DNA of 64,000 nt from NCBI GenBank assembly GCA_963747735.1, contig CAVVGE010000007.1, positions 496,001-560,000 of the forward strand, written 5' to 3'. Every line of letters starts with the position of its first letter. The stretch's first letter is position 1. A program made the translations under genes and the position numbers. Shown here piece by piece: positions 17,478-26,470 of the stretch. The stretch comes from AP-15 sp963747735. GTDB taxonomy: Bacteria; Pseudomonadota; Alphaproteobacteria; ATCC43930; CGMCC-115725. The notes beneath the pieces are model-generated. The model was not told where the DNA came from. It made no database searches and was given only the letters and a program-made list of their open reading frames with translations.

Positions 17478-18689
17478 ATGAGATCACTCCCGGCGATCGC
17501 TCGCCTCGATTATCTGGACGTTGTGCTGGCGGTTCTCGGGAAGAGCGGCGATGGCGCGACTGTCGATGACATTCGAATTGCTATTGGTCAGTCAATCGAG
17601 GAGCTGGCGCTGCGCGGTGAAGCACGGCTAACGCGAGACTGGCGGCATCCCTTCGCTTACCGGGATACGACGGTCGATTCCGTTCGTGAACTGATGCGGT
17701 GGCACCTCGTCGAGGCTGTATCTCTCGCTGATACCGCGGATGCATTTGAGCGCATTCGGCAGTTGCGCATTCGGCTGACTCCGGATGGTCTTCATGTCGC
17801 GAACGCCAGCGGGGCCGAGCGCCGGGAATTGTTTGGGCAGCACATCCTGGAGAATTACCCGACGTTTCTTAAACTTCTCAGCATTCTAGAAATTAATGAG
17901 CTGCTTATACCCGAGCTCTCGGATGTGGAAATTCGCGACAATTTAAGAGAGCCAATGTTGGCCGCTGATGATCAAGATGGATGGGAAAGATTGTCATCGT
18001 CAGTGACTAATGCTCTTTTGTTAGCGCCTGGATTTGGGAGGTTTCGACCGGCACATGCGCCCACAAAGTCAAAGGTGGTAGAGGAAATTGGTAGACATTT
18101 ACGGCGCCGATTTCGGACGCGAATTCCAAAGAACCTCAAGGAAGTCACGGGAACTGTGAACAAAGCCATCGCTCAGGCGGTGCTACGCTCGGCGGGATTT
18201 CCAGGTGATTGGAATGCATATGATCGGTGCCTCCGCTGGAGCCGCGACCTTTACCTGTGCAACGATGCTCGCCATGTTTTTGGTATTTCCGGTTGGGTAG
18301 CATGGTCTGCATCAAAGGTACGTGGGAACGGTTCCTTTCGTATCGAACGCCATGGTGTTGGTCAGTTCCGAGATGTGGTTCAGGATGCGCTGATACATGC
18401 TTATGAGCGGATAGCAGCGGCCCGTCGATCAGCAAGCGTTCAAGTTCCTCTCATCCCAATTTATGAAGTACGCGAAACCGCCGCTTTCGAATCCCGCGTC
18501 TGCGATGAGGTCGTCGATCGCATTATTGGAGAAATGGCCATGGACCGCTCGGATAGTTCTATGGTCGTACAGCTACACCTAGCCGACCTAAAGGACTTTG
18601 CGCCAAGCTCACGCCCGTTTCGTCTCAATGATCGACGATATTTTTATATCTCTATGCACAGTCCGAGACCATCTGAGGAAGGAGTATAG
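17478..18689 (+). CDS. Uncharacterised protein with possible N-terminal winged helix (module gene A)
   Basis: A 403-residue soluble protein that I do not recognise. The first ~80 residues (ARLDYLDVVLAVLGKSGDG, then DDIRIAI and a basic strand-like segment) look like a winged-helix DNA-binding fold. A central helical part is leucine- and acid-rich. A basic patch (EIGRHLRRRFRTRIPKNLKE, about residues 200-220) precedes a C-terminal domain with WNAYDRCLRWSRDLYL and GISGWVAWSASK. No signal peptide or membrane segment. Its stop lies two bases before the ATPase start, so the two proteins are translationally linked and probably work together. Codon use and GC are clearly lower than in surrounding genes, which suggests horizontal acquisition. 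Confidence 0.72.
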   Translation: MRSLPAIARLDYLDVVLAVLGKSGDGATVDDIRIAIGQSIEELALRGEARLTRDWRHPFAYRDTTVDSVRELMRWHLVEAVSLADTADAFERIRQLRIRLTPDGLHVANASGAERRELFGQHILENYPTFLKLLSILEINELLIPELSDVEIRDNLREPMLAADDQDGWERLSSSVTNALLLAPGFGRFRPAHAPTKSKVVEEIGRHLRRRFRTRIPKNLKEVTGTVNKAIAQAVLRSAGFPGDWNAYDRCLRWSRDLYLCNDARHVFGISGWVAWSASKVRGNGSFRIERHGVGQFRDVVQDALIHAYERIAAARRSASVQVPLIPIYEVRETAAFESRVCDEVVDRIIGEMAMDRSDSSMVVQLHLADLKDFAPSSRPFRLNDRRYFYISMHSPRPSEEGV

Positions 18690-18691
18690 CT

Positions 18692-20209
18692 ATGCCTATC
18701 GACAAATGGGAATTCATGGCCTCTAGATGGGGCTTTGAGCAGGCGCCCATCGGAGAAACTTTTGACCGCCCGGGCGATCCGTTTAGCCGCGCTGCATGCG
18801 CTAAAGAGGCCGATCTATTCGAGCGCAAACTGATACTCGGCGCGATCCGGGGTCGGCAGACCTATGGTTATCTGTGGTCCGTACCCAATCCCCAACTGCC
18901 TCAAGAACCCACCGGCACGGGATACGGCAAAACGAAACTCATGCGAGCAACAGAGGTGGCGGTAAACCGCGATTTCGGGCAATCACTGTTGAGGGAACTC
19001 GCAGACGAGGAGCCTCCGATGATTGTAGCCGCGTATACGAGCCTTGATAACGAGGACACCCGCGGTTTATTCGCCATATTGTTTGCTGCGGTGGAGCGTT
19101 GGGCGGACGCAAACCAATCTCTGGGGTCCGACGGTTCAGTCTTACATTCAGCTAGGACTGCCGTTGTGCAGCGGCTCGGATGCGATGACGATGATGAAGC
19201 GGCGATCCGCAATGAGGTAGAGCGGATTTGTCATGCACTGCCCGGAGGGGGAACTTTGCCGCCTCTTCGGGAGGAGGTTCTCAGGGCATTTTGTTCGCCA
19301 GACCAAGACGCACTCGTGGGTGAACTCGCGGAAGTTTCGCCAGGTACCCGCTCGCGCAGCGGGCTAGGCTTCTTTGAGGCAGCATACGCGTGTCTCGCAG
19401 CCGCAGGCGTTGAGCACATCTTCTTGTTCCTCGACCAGCTCGAGTACATGGTTACGAATAGAGCCGTTAGCAGGAGCCAAAAATCTCGCGAAATCGCTAG
19501 GTTTCGCACTGTGTTTTCACAGCACGCTGGCCTCAGTGATCGGTGCCATGTAATCTTCACGCTACATCGTAGAGCTTCACAATCTCTTGTAGAATTTTGG
19601 GAGGCCAACCGGCTACCGCCATTCGATCCGTACACACGAGAAAATCAGAACGCAATCGTTGTGCTGCAAGGGCTCGAAGCGCCAGAGAGAATCTCTGACT
19701 TGATAATTGCATATTTCAATGCAACACGACCAGCCAATCATCCAAGGCAAGATACTGCTTACCCGATTGATCCTGAGGTTTTTCCGATGTTATGGCGTTA
19801 CTCGACGGCGCGGCCCGGCATTATCCTGCGGCGGATCAGCGCAGCGCTGGACCTCGCTGCCGAGGAAAACCGCGAGATTGTTGATACCTCAGTGATTGAG
19901 CGGGTGATGGACGAGCCCCTGATGGACCGCCCTCCCGCGAGGGGCGCTGACAGCCCGGAGTTACTCTGGCGTAGCCGTGCGAGGGCATCACAACTGCGAG
20001 CGGCTCGCCTGGAACCTAGCATGGCTGGCCCGCCTCATTCGGTGATCGGTGGGTCGCGCCGGATCCGACTGGCAGGACGCCGTTTGTCACACCGCGCGCG
20101 ATACTACGTCCTATGGAGATACAGGATTCGCCGCAGCCGACTTTTCGGCGCTTATGGTGCGAGCGGTATGGCGGCCGAGATAGATGGCGTGATGACGCGC
20201 GGTATCTGA
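18692..20209 (+). CDS. P-loop AAA/STAND-like ATPase (module gene B)
   Basis: A 505-residue ATPase. Walker A is GTGYGKTK at about residue 74. Walker B is IFLFLDQLEYM at about residue 248, followed by a sensor-1-like CHVIFTLHR. A helical lid (RPGIILRRISAALDLAAEEN) resembles that of Orc1/Cdc6-type AAA+ ATPases. The N-terminal CAKEADLFERKL is like the segment that precedes Walker A in STAND/AAA regulators. A strong GGAAGGAG sits before ATG 18692. From about residue 420 the sequence turns arginine-rich and featureless, and other frames look more protein-like, so the true C-terminus may be displaced by a frameshift near 19950. Function unknown; its pairing with a possible DNA-binding partner fits a defence or mobile-element role. 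Confidence 0.75.
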   Translation: MPIDKWEFMASRWGFEQAPIGETFDRPGDPFSRAACAKEADLFERKLILGAIRGRQTYGYLWSVPNPQLPQEPTGTGYGKTKLMRATEVAVNRDFGQSLLRELADEEPPMIVAAYTSLDNEDTRGLFAILFAAVERWADANQSLGSDGSVLHSARTAVVQRLGCDDDDEAAIRNEVERICHALPGGGTLPPLREEVLRAFCSPDQDALVGELAEVSPGTRSRSGLGFFEAAYACLAAAGVEHIFLFLDQLEYMVTNRAVSRSQKSREIARFRTVFSQHAGLSDRCHVIFTLHRRASQSLVEFWEANRLPPFDPYTRENQNAIVVLQGLEAPERISDLIIAYFNATRPANHPRQDTAYPIDPEVFPMLWRYSTARPGIILRRISAALDLAAEENREIVDTSVIERVMDEPLMDRPPARGADSPELLWRSRARASQLRAARLEPSMAGPPHSVIGGSRRIRLAGRRLSHRARYYVLWRYRIRRSRLFGAYGASGMAAEIDGVMTRGI

Positions 20210-20530
20210 CCTCATCGAATTGAAAGCTAATGACGATTTAGGCTGTACAGGGATGCCGCCTTGTGTTCAGAAAAAATACGGGAACGCGAGGCATCGAGAG
20301 GTTCCGATGGACCGGCACATACGCCGTATGGCCTCCGCGGGTCGACTTTATTGCGTTTGCCGTTGGTGTTTTATGAAGGTATTGACGTTATTGATCCAGA
20401 TCGATTCCACTAGTTGTCTTTCTCGACTCCAGCTTTCCTAAGCAATGCACAATTATCGGCTTTAGAAAATGTACATTCTATGACCAACTGAACGATGCCC
20501 TGCAAGTGACACCGAGGAGATTAACGGGGC
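20113..20530 (+). pseudogene. Decayed coding sequence behind the ATPase (possible third module gene)
   Basis: Protein-like segments occur in alternating frames. MEIQDSPQPTFRRLWCERYG runs from ATG 20113 to a stop after TSSN. CRLVFRKNTGTRGIERFRW and TYAVWPPRVDFIAFAVGVL lie at about 20245-20375. YEGIDVIDPDRFH follows, then LVVFLDSSFPKQCTIIGFRK and CTFYDQLNDALQ up to about 20510. Stitched together they read as one continuous small protein with at least three frame changes and stops. Not recognised. It may be the remains of a third gene of the module. Confidence 0.4.
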
Positions 20531-21184
20531 GATGCTGTTGCCTGAGCTGCCAGACGGATACGACTTCATGGCGATGTGCACGATCTGAATACCATACAAG
20601 CCAATCTCGGAGAGCGTCTGGTCAGCTCTAGCATCCGGGGATGAAAACGAGTCCTACTTCGGACCGCGCTGAGCAAGAATTTAACAAATTGAATATTAAT
20701 TTGGAATATCGAGGATGAATTGTCGCCAGAAAACACGAGATGAGAGGAGTTATAAAGAATAATGTGCGCCGGATATTTAATAGTGGTCTTCGTGAGTTGG
20801 GCTGCTTGACGTATTATAAAGGACGTTACACTCCCCTAATTTACCTGGGCGGAGGTCCTGGGTGGGGGTGAGGCCGTCCATTCGATGGCACGTCGGGAGG
20901 GCTGCTGTCGGCGCATTCTCGTCGTGCCGCGCGTCCGGCAAAGGTCCGTTCACAAGCTGATTGCCGACCTTAGCCCTCGCTCGCCAGCCATTTGGGTCAG
21001 GGTCTGAGAGTGATCGCCGCGAGCTGGTGATCGCCAGTGCCACAGGCCGTCAGCTCGCGTGTTTGCCGAACATGATCCAGCCGCCGCTGCTTGGCGTGGT
21101 GAAGGCCGCCGCGCGGGCGAAGACGACGCGCCGGCGTCCGCGCTCCGCGGCGCTCAGACAGAACGCACCAATCCGGGTCCGCCG
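20531..21184. other. AT-rich gap with no convincing gene
   Basis: From 20531 to about 20820 the sequence is unusually AT-rich for this genome, with stops in all frames, and looks like non-coding or heavily decayed acquired DNA. From about 20840 the composition returns to the GC-rich background, so the right border of the atypical region is near 20.84 kb. No tRNA, integrase or terminal repeat was found at this border. Confidence 0.5.
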
Positions 21185-21733
21185 TCACTTCCTCCGTTCG
21201 TACCGGCCGACGATCTTGGCTGTGGCCAGCGTGTTGGAACGCAGCTCGGCGCCGACCGCGGCGCCCGGTGCGGTGCTGTCCAGCGGCAACCGGGCGACTT
21301 TGACCGCGTAGACGGTGATCTCGTAGTGGTGCGCATGGTCGCCGACCGGCGGGCACGGACCGCTGTACTGCGAAACCCCGAAATCGTTACGCCCCTCCTT
21401 GGCACCCGCGGGCAAATCCCTGGAGCCCGCGCCGCCGGCGCCAGCCGCCAGGCCATGCACCCTCGCCGGGATATTGAACATCGTCCAATGCCACCAGCCG
21501 GCGCCCGCGCGCGCATCGGGATCGTACATCGTCACGGCAAAGCTTTGCGTGCCGGCCGGCGCGCCCGACCAGGAGAGCGCCGGCGAGATGTTTTGCCCGT
21601 TGCAGGCGGTGAAGGCCTGAGCGAGCGCCATCGGACTGCCGCTCTTGACCTCTGTCGAAGACAGCACGAATTCGGCGGCGAGCGCCGGCACCGCCACCGC
21701 CGACAATGCGGCTGCCAGAATCAGCCAGCGCAT
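21185..21733 (-). CDS. YbhB/YbcL family Raf-kinase-inhibitor-like (PEBP) protein, exported
   Basis: A 182-residue PEBP-fold protein with a signal peptide (MRWLILAAALSAVAVPALA). The family ligand-binding motif is visible as VTMYDPDARAGAGWWHW (the DPDxP-like loop; the usual Pro is Arg here), followed by the GRNDFG, Y-x-GPCPP-x-GDHAHHY segment. Bacterial members are periplasmic or cytoplasmic proteins of unclear biochemical role. ATG 21733 is used, preceded by GGGAGG; a GTG one codon earlier is equivalent. A small frameshifted gene lies just upstream on the same strand. Confidence 0.88.
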   Translation of the reverse strand: MRWLILAAALSAVAVPALAAEFVLSSTEVKSGSPMALAQAFTACNGQNISPALSWSGAPAGTQSFAVTMYDPDARAGAGWWHWTMFNIPARVHGLAAGAGGAGSRDLPAGAKEGRNDFGVSQYSGPCPPVGDHAHHYEITVYAVKVARLPLDSTAPGAAVGAELRSNTLATAKIVGRYERRK

Positions 21734-21748
21734 CACTCCTCCCTTGGT

Positions 21749-21956
21749 TTATCGGCCGCCACCAGGCCCCCTGAACCGCCGCGATCGGACTGGCCGGGCG
21801 ACGGCGATGGTTGCCCGGTGCAGCTTGTGTACCCGGACCAGCGACACGTTGCCATCGGCATCGGCGCGTGCTGAATAGCCGATCGACCCACAACGAGCGC
21901 CAGCCTTTCTTCGGCGATCGGCCATAAGCCTTGGCGCAGGCGCCGCCCATCAGCAT
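21749..21956 (-). pseudogene. Small uncharacterised protein, apparent single frameshift
   Basis: From ATG 21956 (MLMGGACAKAYGRSPKKGW) the reading frame runs into WVDRLFS and then, after removing one base near 21868, continues as DADGNVSLVRVHKLHRATI to a TAA at 21751-21749. The span is 208 bases, that is 69 codons plus one base. The product would be a basic protein of about 68 residues. Not recognised. It ends 15 bases before the PEBP gene on the same strand, suggesting co-transcription. The evidence is the protein-like quality on both sides of one indel, so this remains tentative. Confidence 0.35.
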
Positions 21957-22106
21957 TGCCCGTTCGTGCACCGACGCGCGCCGACCGATCATGCTGGACC
22001 TCATTGCCCTCGGCAGCTTTATCGGCCTGCCGATGCACCCGGTTGACTCTGTCGGAGCGGTCTTTCACCGTTCGCGAGGTATTTATCGGCATCGGACACA
22101 CGCACC

Positions 22107-23315
22107 ATGAGCCCGTCGGACGCCGCGTGGCAGCAATTGATCTCCGCGTTGCACGCGTCGGGCCGCAAGGCGGCGCTCGCGATCACCGGGGGCGGCAGCG
22201 GGGCGGTCGGCGAGCTGCTGCGTGTTCCCGGCGGCTCTCGGCTCTTGATCGAGGCGCAAATTCCCTACGACGAGCTGGCGCTGGCGGCGTTTCTCGGCGC
22301 CGCACCGGCGCAGGCGTGCAGCGCCGACACCGCAATCGCGATGGCGCAAACCGCACGGGCGCGCGCACAGCGGCTGGTGCCGGCGGGCGCCGATCTGGTG
22401 GGCCTGGGTGCGACGGCGGCGCTGGTCAGCGACCGCCCGCGCAGAGGCGAGCATCGCTTTCACATCGCCTTCGCCAACGCCGCCGGCGTCGCGCACTCTA
22501 CTGGCGTCTTGGCCAAGGGCCGACGCGATCGCGCCGCCGAGGAAGACCTCGTATCGCGCGCGATCGTCCTGATGCTGGCTGGTGCCTGCGGGGTTGCCGC
22601 GCCGTCGCCGCAGAGCCTCCTCGATGCGGATGAGGATTATGCGCAGACGGTGGTGGCGGAGGGCGCAGCCGTGGATACGATCGATCGGCTCCTGGCCGGC
22701 GAGCACGATCGCGTCACCGTCCAGCCCGATGGGCAAATCATGCTGTCGGCGCCGCCGCCCACGGTGCTGTTCCCCGGCTCCTTCAACCCGATGCACGAGG
22801 GACATCGGTTGCTGGCGCGGATCGCCGAAGAATTGAGGCAGCAGCCCTTGGCGTTCGAAATCTCGGTCACCAACGTCGACAAGCCGCCGCTCCTCGGCGA
22901 GACGGTGCGAAACCGGCTCGCGCAATTCGCCTGGAAGTCGCCGGTCGAGCTGACGCGAGCGCCCACCTTCCTCGAAAAGTCGCGCCTCTTTCCGAAGACG
23001 ATTTTTGTGATCGGCGCGGATACCGCGGAACGGCTGGTGGCGCCGAAATATTATGGCGACGACGAGCTCCTGATGCAGGGGGCGCTCGAGGAAATCGCCA
23101 ATTCGGGGTCGAGCTTTCTGGTGGCCGTGCGCCTCGACGCGATGGGCCGCGTGCGCGCGCTCGCCGACATCCCGGTGCCCCGGCGCTACGCCGATCTCTT
23201 CACCGAAATCCCCGAGCACCGGTTCCGCCTCGACACCTCCTCATCCGAGATTCGCGCCCGGAGACGCGCAGATGGGAGACGCGCAGATGGGGGACGGGAA
23301 GCTGGTGATTCATAG
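22107..23315 (+). CDS. CinA-like NMN deamidase fused to NadD-like nucleotidyltransferase
   Basis: A 402-residue fusion. Residues 1-175 match the CinA C-terminal / PncC amidohydrolase domain (ALAITGGGSGAVGELLRVPG; LGATAALVSDRPRRGEHR), which deamidates nicotinamide mononucleotide. Residues 215-385 are a nucleotidyltransferase with FPGSFNPMHEGH, where the catalytic HxxH-type motif is H230-x2-H233, and a late SSSEIRARR in place of the ISSTxIR motif of NadD. Together they could deamidate NMN and adenylate the product, two steps of the NAD salvage pathway. The C-terminus contains a short tandem repeat (GACGCGCAGATGGG twice, from 23262) that may have altered the reading frame of the last ~15 residues. 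Confidence 0.75.
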   Translation: MSPSDAAWQQLISALHASGRKAALAITGGGSGAVGELLRVPGGSRLLIEAQIPYDELALAAFLGAAPAQACSADTAIAMAQTARARAQRLVPAGADLVGLGATAALVSDRPRRGEHRFHIAFANAAGVAHSTGVLAKGRRDRAAEEDLVSRAIVLMLAGACGVAAPSPQSLLDADEDYAQTVVAEGAAVDTIDRLLAGEHDRVTVQPDGQIMLSAPPPTVLFPGSFNPMHEGHRLLARIAEELRQQPLAFEISVTNVDKPPLLGETVRNRLAQFAWKSPVELTRAPTFLEKSRLFPKTIFVIGADTAERLVAPKYYGDDELLMQGALEEIANSGSSFLVAVRLDAMGRVRALADIPVPRRYADLFTEIPEHRFRLDTSSSEIRARRRADGRRADGGREAGDS

Positions 23316-23528
23316 CGCGCCAGCGCCTCCCCCCGAAATTGCTGCCCCCGCCGACGCGACTGCTTCAAACCCGACCTTTGAACAGTATCGGCAACGGGCC
23401 TCGTCATCAATTTTGTGCCACGGCTACGAAGACAGGGGATTGCGGTAAGTCGGGGCCGCCGGGGCTTGCAGGTGCGTCTTCGGGGGTGGCTTATTGGCGC
23501 AAATGTAGCCGGCGCAGTGAGCCCTCTG

Positions 23529-24770
23529 ATGCATCTCCAGCCTTCCTCCCGGCAGCGCGAGTTGATCGCCCTTGCCCGCCGTCTGGCCTGCGAGCGCTTC
23601 GCCCCGCGCGCCGACCGCCACGACCGCGACGCGTCCTTTCCGTTCGACGACTATGCCGATCTGCGCGCCGAGGGGCTCCTCGGCCTGTGCGTGCCCGAAC
23701 GCTACGGCGGGCTCGGGGCAGACTACGAAACCTACTGCCTGGTGGCGGAGCAGCTTGCGCAGGGCAATGCCTCGACGGCGCTCACCTTCAACATGCACTG
23801 CCTCACGATGCTGATGATGGGCCCGATCGCCGACGACATGGCGATGCCTCCCGCTGTGCGCGAGCGCCACGAGAAGCTCCGGGCCGCCAAGTTCCGCGAG
23901 GTCGTGGAGGACGGCGCTTTCTACGGACAGCCCCACAGCGAGCCGGTGGAGCAGGGCGAGACCGATACCAGGCTCGGTGTGGGCGGCCGGCGCTTCGGCA
24001 CCACCGCGCGGAAGGTGGATGGCGGCTATGTGGTCAACGGGCGGAAGTTTTTCGTCTCTCTGGCGGGCTGCGCCCCGTATTACGCCACCCCTGCTATCCG
24101 GCTCGGCGACGAGCCTTGGATCGAGCGCACGCTCTATCTCCGGATTCCCAAGGACGCGCCGGGTGTGTCCTTCCCCGGCGAGTGGGACCCGATGGGGATG
24201 CGCGCCACGGTCAGCCGCGACATGCTGCTCCGGAACGTGTTCGTCCCCGACGACGCGGAGGTGCTGCCGCCCGGCCTGTTCGGGGCGATGTACAACGCCT
24301 TCCCCCATCTCTTCCTGAGCTTCTCTGCGACCTTCCTCGGGCTCATGCAGGCGGCCTACGACGGCGCCCTCGCCTACCTCACCGGCCGGCTGCCGGGCGC
24401 GCCCGTCCCGCATGCCGAGATCGCGGCCAAGGGACCTGCGGTCGCCGAGATGCTGTTCGCGATCGAATCCGCCCGCGCGCTCTACTACCGGGCGATCTCG
24501 GAGGCCCAGGTCGATGCTCCGCGGGAGGCGGTCCAGCGCGCCCGGGCGGCGCATGTCACCGTGCAACGCGCCGTGGTCGCGGTCACCCAGGAGGCGATCC
24601 GCGTCTGCGGCGGACGGGCCTTTCTCAAACGCTATCCCTTCGAGCGCTACGCCCGCGACGCGCGGGCCGCCGCGCTGATGCGCCCGTGGACGCAGGAGAT
24701 CGCGACGCAGCAGGCTTGGGAGGAAGCGCTCGGCTTGGACGGGCAGCAGGGCGGCACCGCAGGGGCGTGA
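23529..24770 (+). CDS. Acyl-CoA dehydrogenase family protein
   Basis: A 413-residue flavoprotein of the acyl-CoA dehydrogenase fold. The N-terminal helical domain has LACERFAPRADRHDRDASFP and LCVPERYGGLGADYE. The middle beta domain has GGYVVNGRKFFVSLAG, and the C-terminal helical domain has VCGGRAFLKRYPFERYARDA with the FAD-contacting arginine region. The usual catalytic Glu position is not obvious, so it may belong to the monooxygenase/sulfur-acquisition (DszC-like) branch rather than to beta-oxidation. ATG 23529 is chosen because homology-like sequence begins there; an upstream in-frame extension to 23415 looks unconserved. Stand-alone gene. Confidence 0.85.
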   Translation: MHLQPSSRQRELIALARRLACERFAPRADRHDRDASFPFDDYADLRAEGLLGLCVPERYGGLGADYETYCLVAEQLAQGNASTALTFNMHCLTMLMMGPIADDMAMPPAVRERHEKLRAAKFREVVEDGAFYGQPHSEPVEQGETDTRLGVGGRRFGTTARKVDGGYVVNGRKFFVSLAGCAPYYATPAIRLGDEPWIERTLYLRIPKDAPGVSFPGEWDPMGMRATVSRDMLLRNVFVPDDAEVLPPGLFGAMYNAFPHLFLSFSATFLGLMQAAYDGALAYLTGRLPGAPVPHAEIAAKGPAVAEMLFAIESARALYYRAISEAQVDAPREAVQRARAAHVTVQRAVVAVTQEAIRVCGGRAFLKRYPFERYARDARAAALMRPWTQEIATQQAWEEALGLDGQQGGTAGA

Positions 24771-25286
24771 CCGCCTCCGTCGGTTGCGAGAAAGACGCCA
24801 CGGCTGCGCCGCCGATGATTGCGTGATCCCACGCGTTGACCCGCGTCATGGCCGCGTGAACAACAATCCCGCACCCGCGCTTCCAGGACGCGCAACCGGC
24901 ATTCGCCTGCGCGACGTGATCGCCCGTGCGTGCCGCTTTGACGCAACGGGGCTGACCGTCGGTGCTTGAATAGCCAGCGTGCGGGCGCTGGTCACCGAGG
25001 CCGCGCGCTTCCGGTCCTGGCTCGGGTGGAGGGAACTCTGGTCGAGCCGAGCCGTTTGCTCCGCCGAGCAGCCGGATTCGAGCATTCGAGCATCCACGAA
25101 ATGCGATTGGGCGATGTCTTCGCCGATCCTTAATTTCTGTCTCCGGGCAACAGCACCAGCTCGATAAATCGAGCGATCGGGCGGATTGTCGGCCTGCTCC
25201 GCGAGTTCGGGGAGGCTCGATCGTTTTCCACAACTGCATTCGAGCTCATTGGGGGTCACCAGGCACCGACAACGGAGGGTAAACCC
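24771..25286. other. Gap with no recognised gene
   Basis: About 515 bases without a credible coding region on either strand. The open frames present are short and compositionally like shadows. A good ribosome-binding site (GGAGGG) for the next gene lies at its right end, near 25274-25279. Confidence 0.5.
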
Positions 25287-26039
25287 ATGAAGATCGTCGT
25301 CATCGGCGGCACCGGCCTGATCGGCTCGAAGACCGTCGCCATTCTGCGCCGGGGCGGCCACGAGGTCGTCGCCGCCTCGCCGAAGAGCGGCGTCAACACG
25401 ATCACCGGCGCGGGGCTCGAGGAGGCCATGGCCGGCGCGCAGGTGGCGATCGACCTCGCCAATTCCCCCTCGTTCGAAGACAAGGCGGTGCTGGAATTTT
25501 TCGAGACTTCCGGGCGCAACCTGCTCGCGGCGGAGGCCGCAGCCGGGGTCGGGCACCATGTGGCACTCTCTATCGTCGGCACCGACCGCAGCGACAACGG
25601 GTATTTTCGCGCCAAGGTCGCCCAAGAGAAGCTGATCCGGGCCTCCGGCATCCCCTACACCATCGTTCGCGCGACCCAGTTCATGGAATTCCTTGGCGCC
25701 ATCGCCAATTCAGGCGCGGATGGAAACGTGGTCCGGATTTCGCCCGGCCTGTTTCAGCCGATCGCGGCGGACGACGTTGCCGCCAACGTCGCCGAGGTGG
25801 CGCTCGCCGCACCGCGAGACGGCATCGTCGAGATCGCCGGCCCGGAACGAGCGCCGTTCAACGAAATCGTCGCCCGCTATCTGAAGGCAGTCGGCGACCC
25901 GCGCGAGGTGGCGAGCGACCCCGAGGCCCGATATTTCGGCGGCCGGGTCGAGGAGCGCTCGCTGGTGCCGTTGGCCGAAGCGCGCCGCGGCCGCATCGGG
26001 TTGGACGAATGGCTCCGCCGCTCAAAGACGGGAGCCTGA
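25287..26039 (+). CDS. NmrA-like / atypical SDR NAD(P)-binding protein
   Basis: A 250-residue atypical short-chain dehydrogenase of the NmrA/NAD(P)H-binding type. The Rossmann motif is VVIGGTGLIGSKTVAILRRG. A central VALSIVGTDRSDNGYFRAK contains a Tyr and Lys in the usual region, followed by SGIPYTIVRATQFMEF, typical of this family. Such proteins bind NAD(P)(H) as redox sensors or reduce quinone-like substrates. ATG 25287 follows GGAGGGTAAACCC. Stand-alone gene. Confidence 0.88.
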   Translation: MKIVVIGGTGLIGSKTVAILRRGGHEVVAASPKSGVNTITGAGLEEAMAGAQVAIDLANSPSFEDKAVLEFFETSGRNLLAAEAAAGVGHHVALSIVGTDRSDNGYFRAKVAQEKLIRASGIPYTIVRATQFMEFLGAIANSGADGNVVRISPGLFQPIAADDVAANVAEVALAAPRDGIVEIAGPERAPFNEIVARYLKAVGDPREVASDPEARYFGGRVEERSLVPLAEARRGRIGLDEWLRRSKTGA

Positions 26040-26108
26040 TCTCCTGAGCCCGCATCCGCCGACCGAAGGCAAGCGAGGAGAGGATGCGTTTCATCGAGCC
26101 CCTCTCCG

Positions 26109-26177
26109 ATGCGCGGTTGGGACCACGGGAAGCTCGTGCCGCAAGGTCCGGTCCGCGCCCTTCTGCGCGCCGGTTGA
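26109..26177 (+). pseudogene. Relic of an XRE antitoxin HTH
   Basis: The stretch encodes MRGWDHGKLVPQGPVRALL and then a stop. It matches, residue for residue apart from a few changes, the segment VRGWEQGKLVPQGAARALL of the antitoxin at 16589-16954, and the DNA is also clearly similar. Only about 23 codons remain. It shows that a second copy of the same antitoxin family once stood here. Confidence 0.6.
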
Positions 26178-26237
26178 GGCCTATGCGCCGAAACCGGTCA
26201 TCCCTCTATCCGCAGCATCAACCGGTCCGAAACGTAA

Positions 26238-26470
26238 TTAGGCCCATCCCTCATAGGCGTCACGGTGCAATTGGGCTTCGGTGTGCAGCCAGTCGCGGAA
26301 AACCAACAGCGCCGGGTCTTTCTGACGCATCGGCCGGTAGGCCAAATACCAGCTCTCGTATTTCCGCCCGGTGATCGCAAACGGACTGATCAGCTGGCCC
26401 GCCGCCAGGGCATCGCTGACGTACGGCAGCTGGGCTATTGCGACCCCCACCCCGTCGAGGGCGGCCTGCA

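Noticed and set aside
20840..20960. Possible attachment site or tRNA 3' end at the right border of the atypical region
   Set aside because: No cloverleaf, no repeated att core and no integrase gene could be found.
21956..22106. Upstream extension of the small minus-strand ORF towards 22101
   Set aside because: The extra N-terminal sequence has no conserved look and overlaps the leader of the CinA-NMNAT gene.
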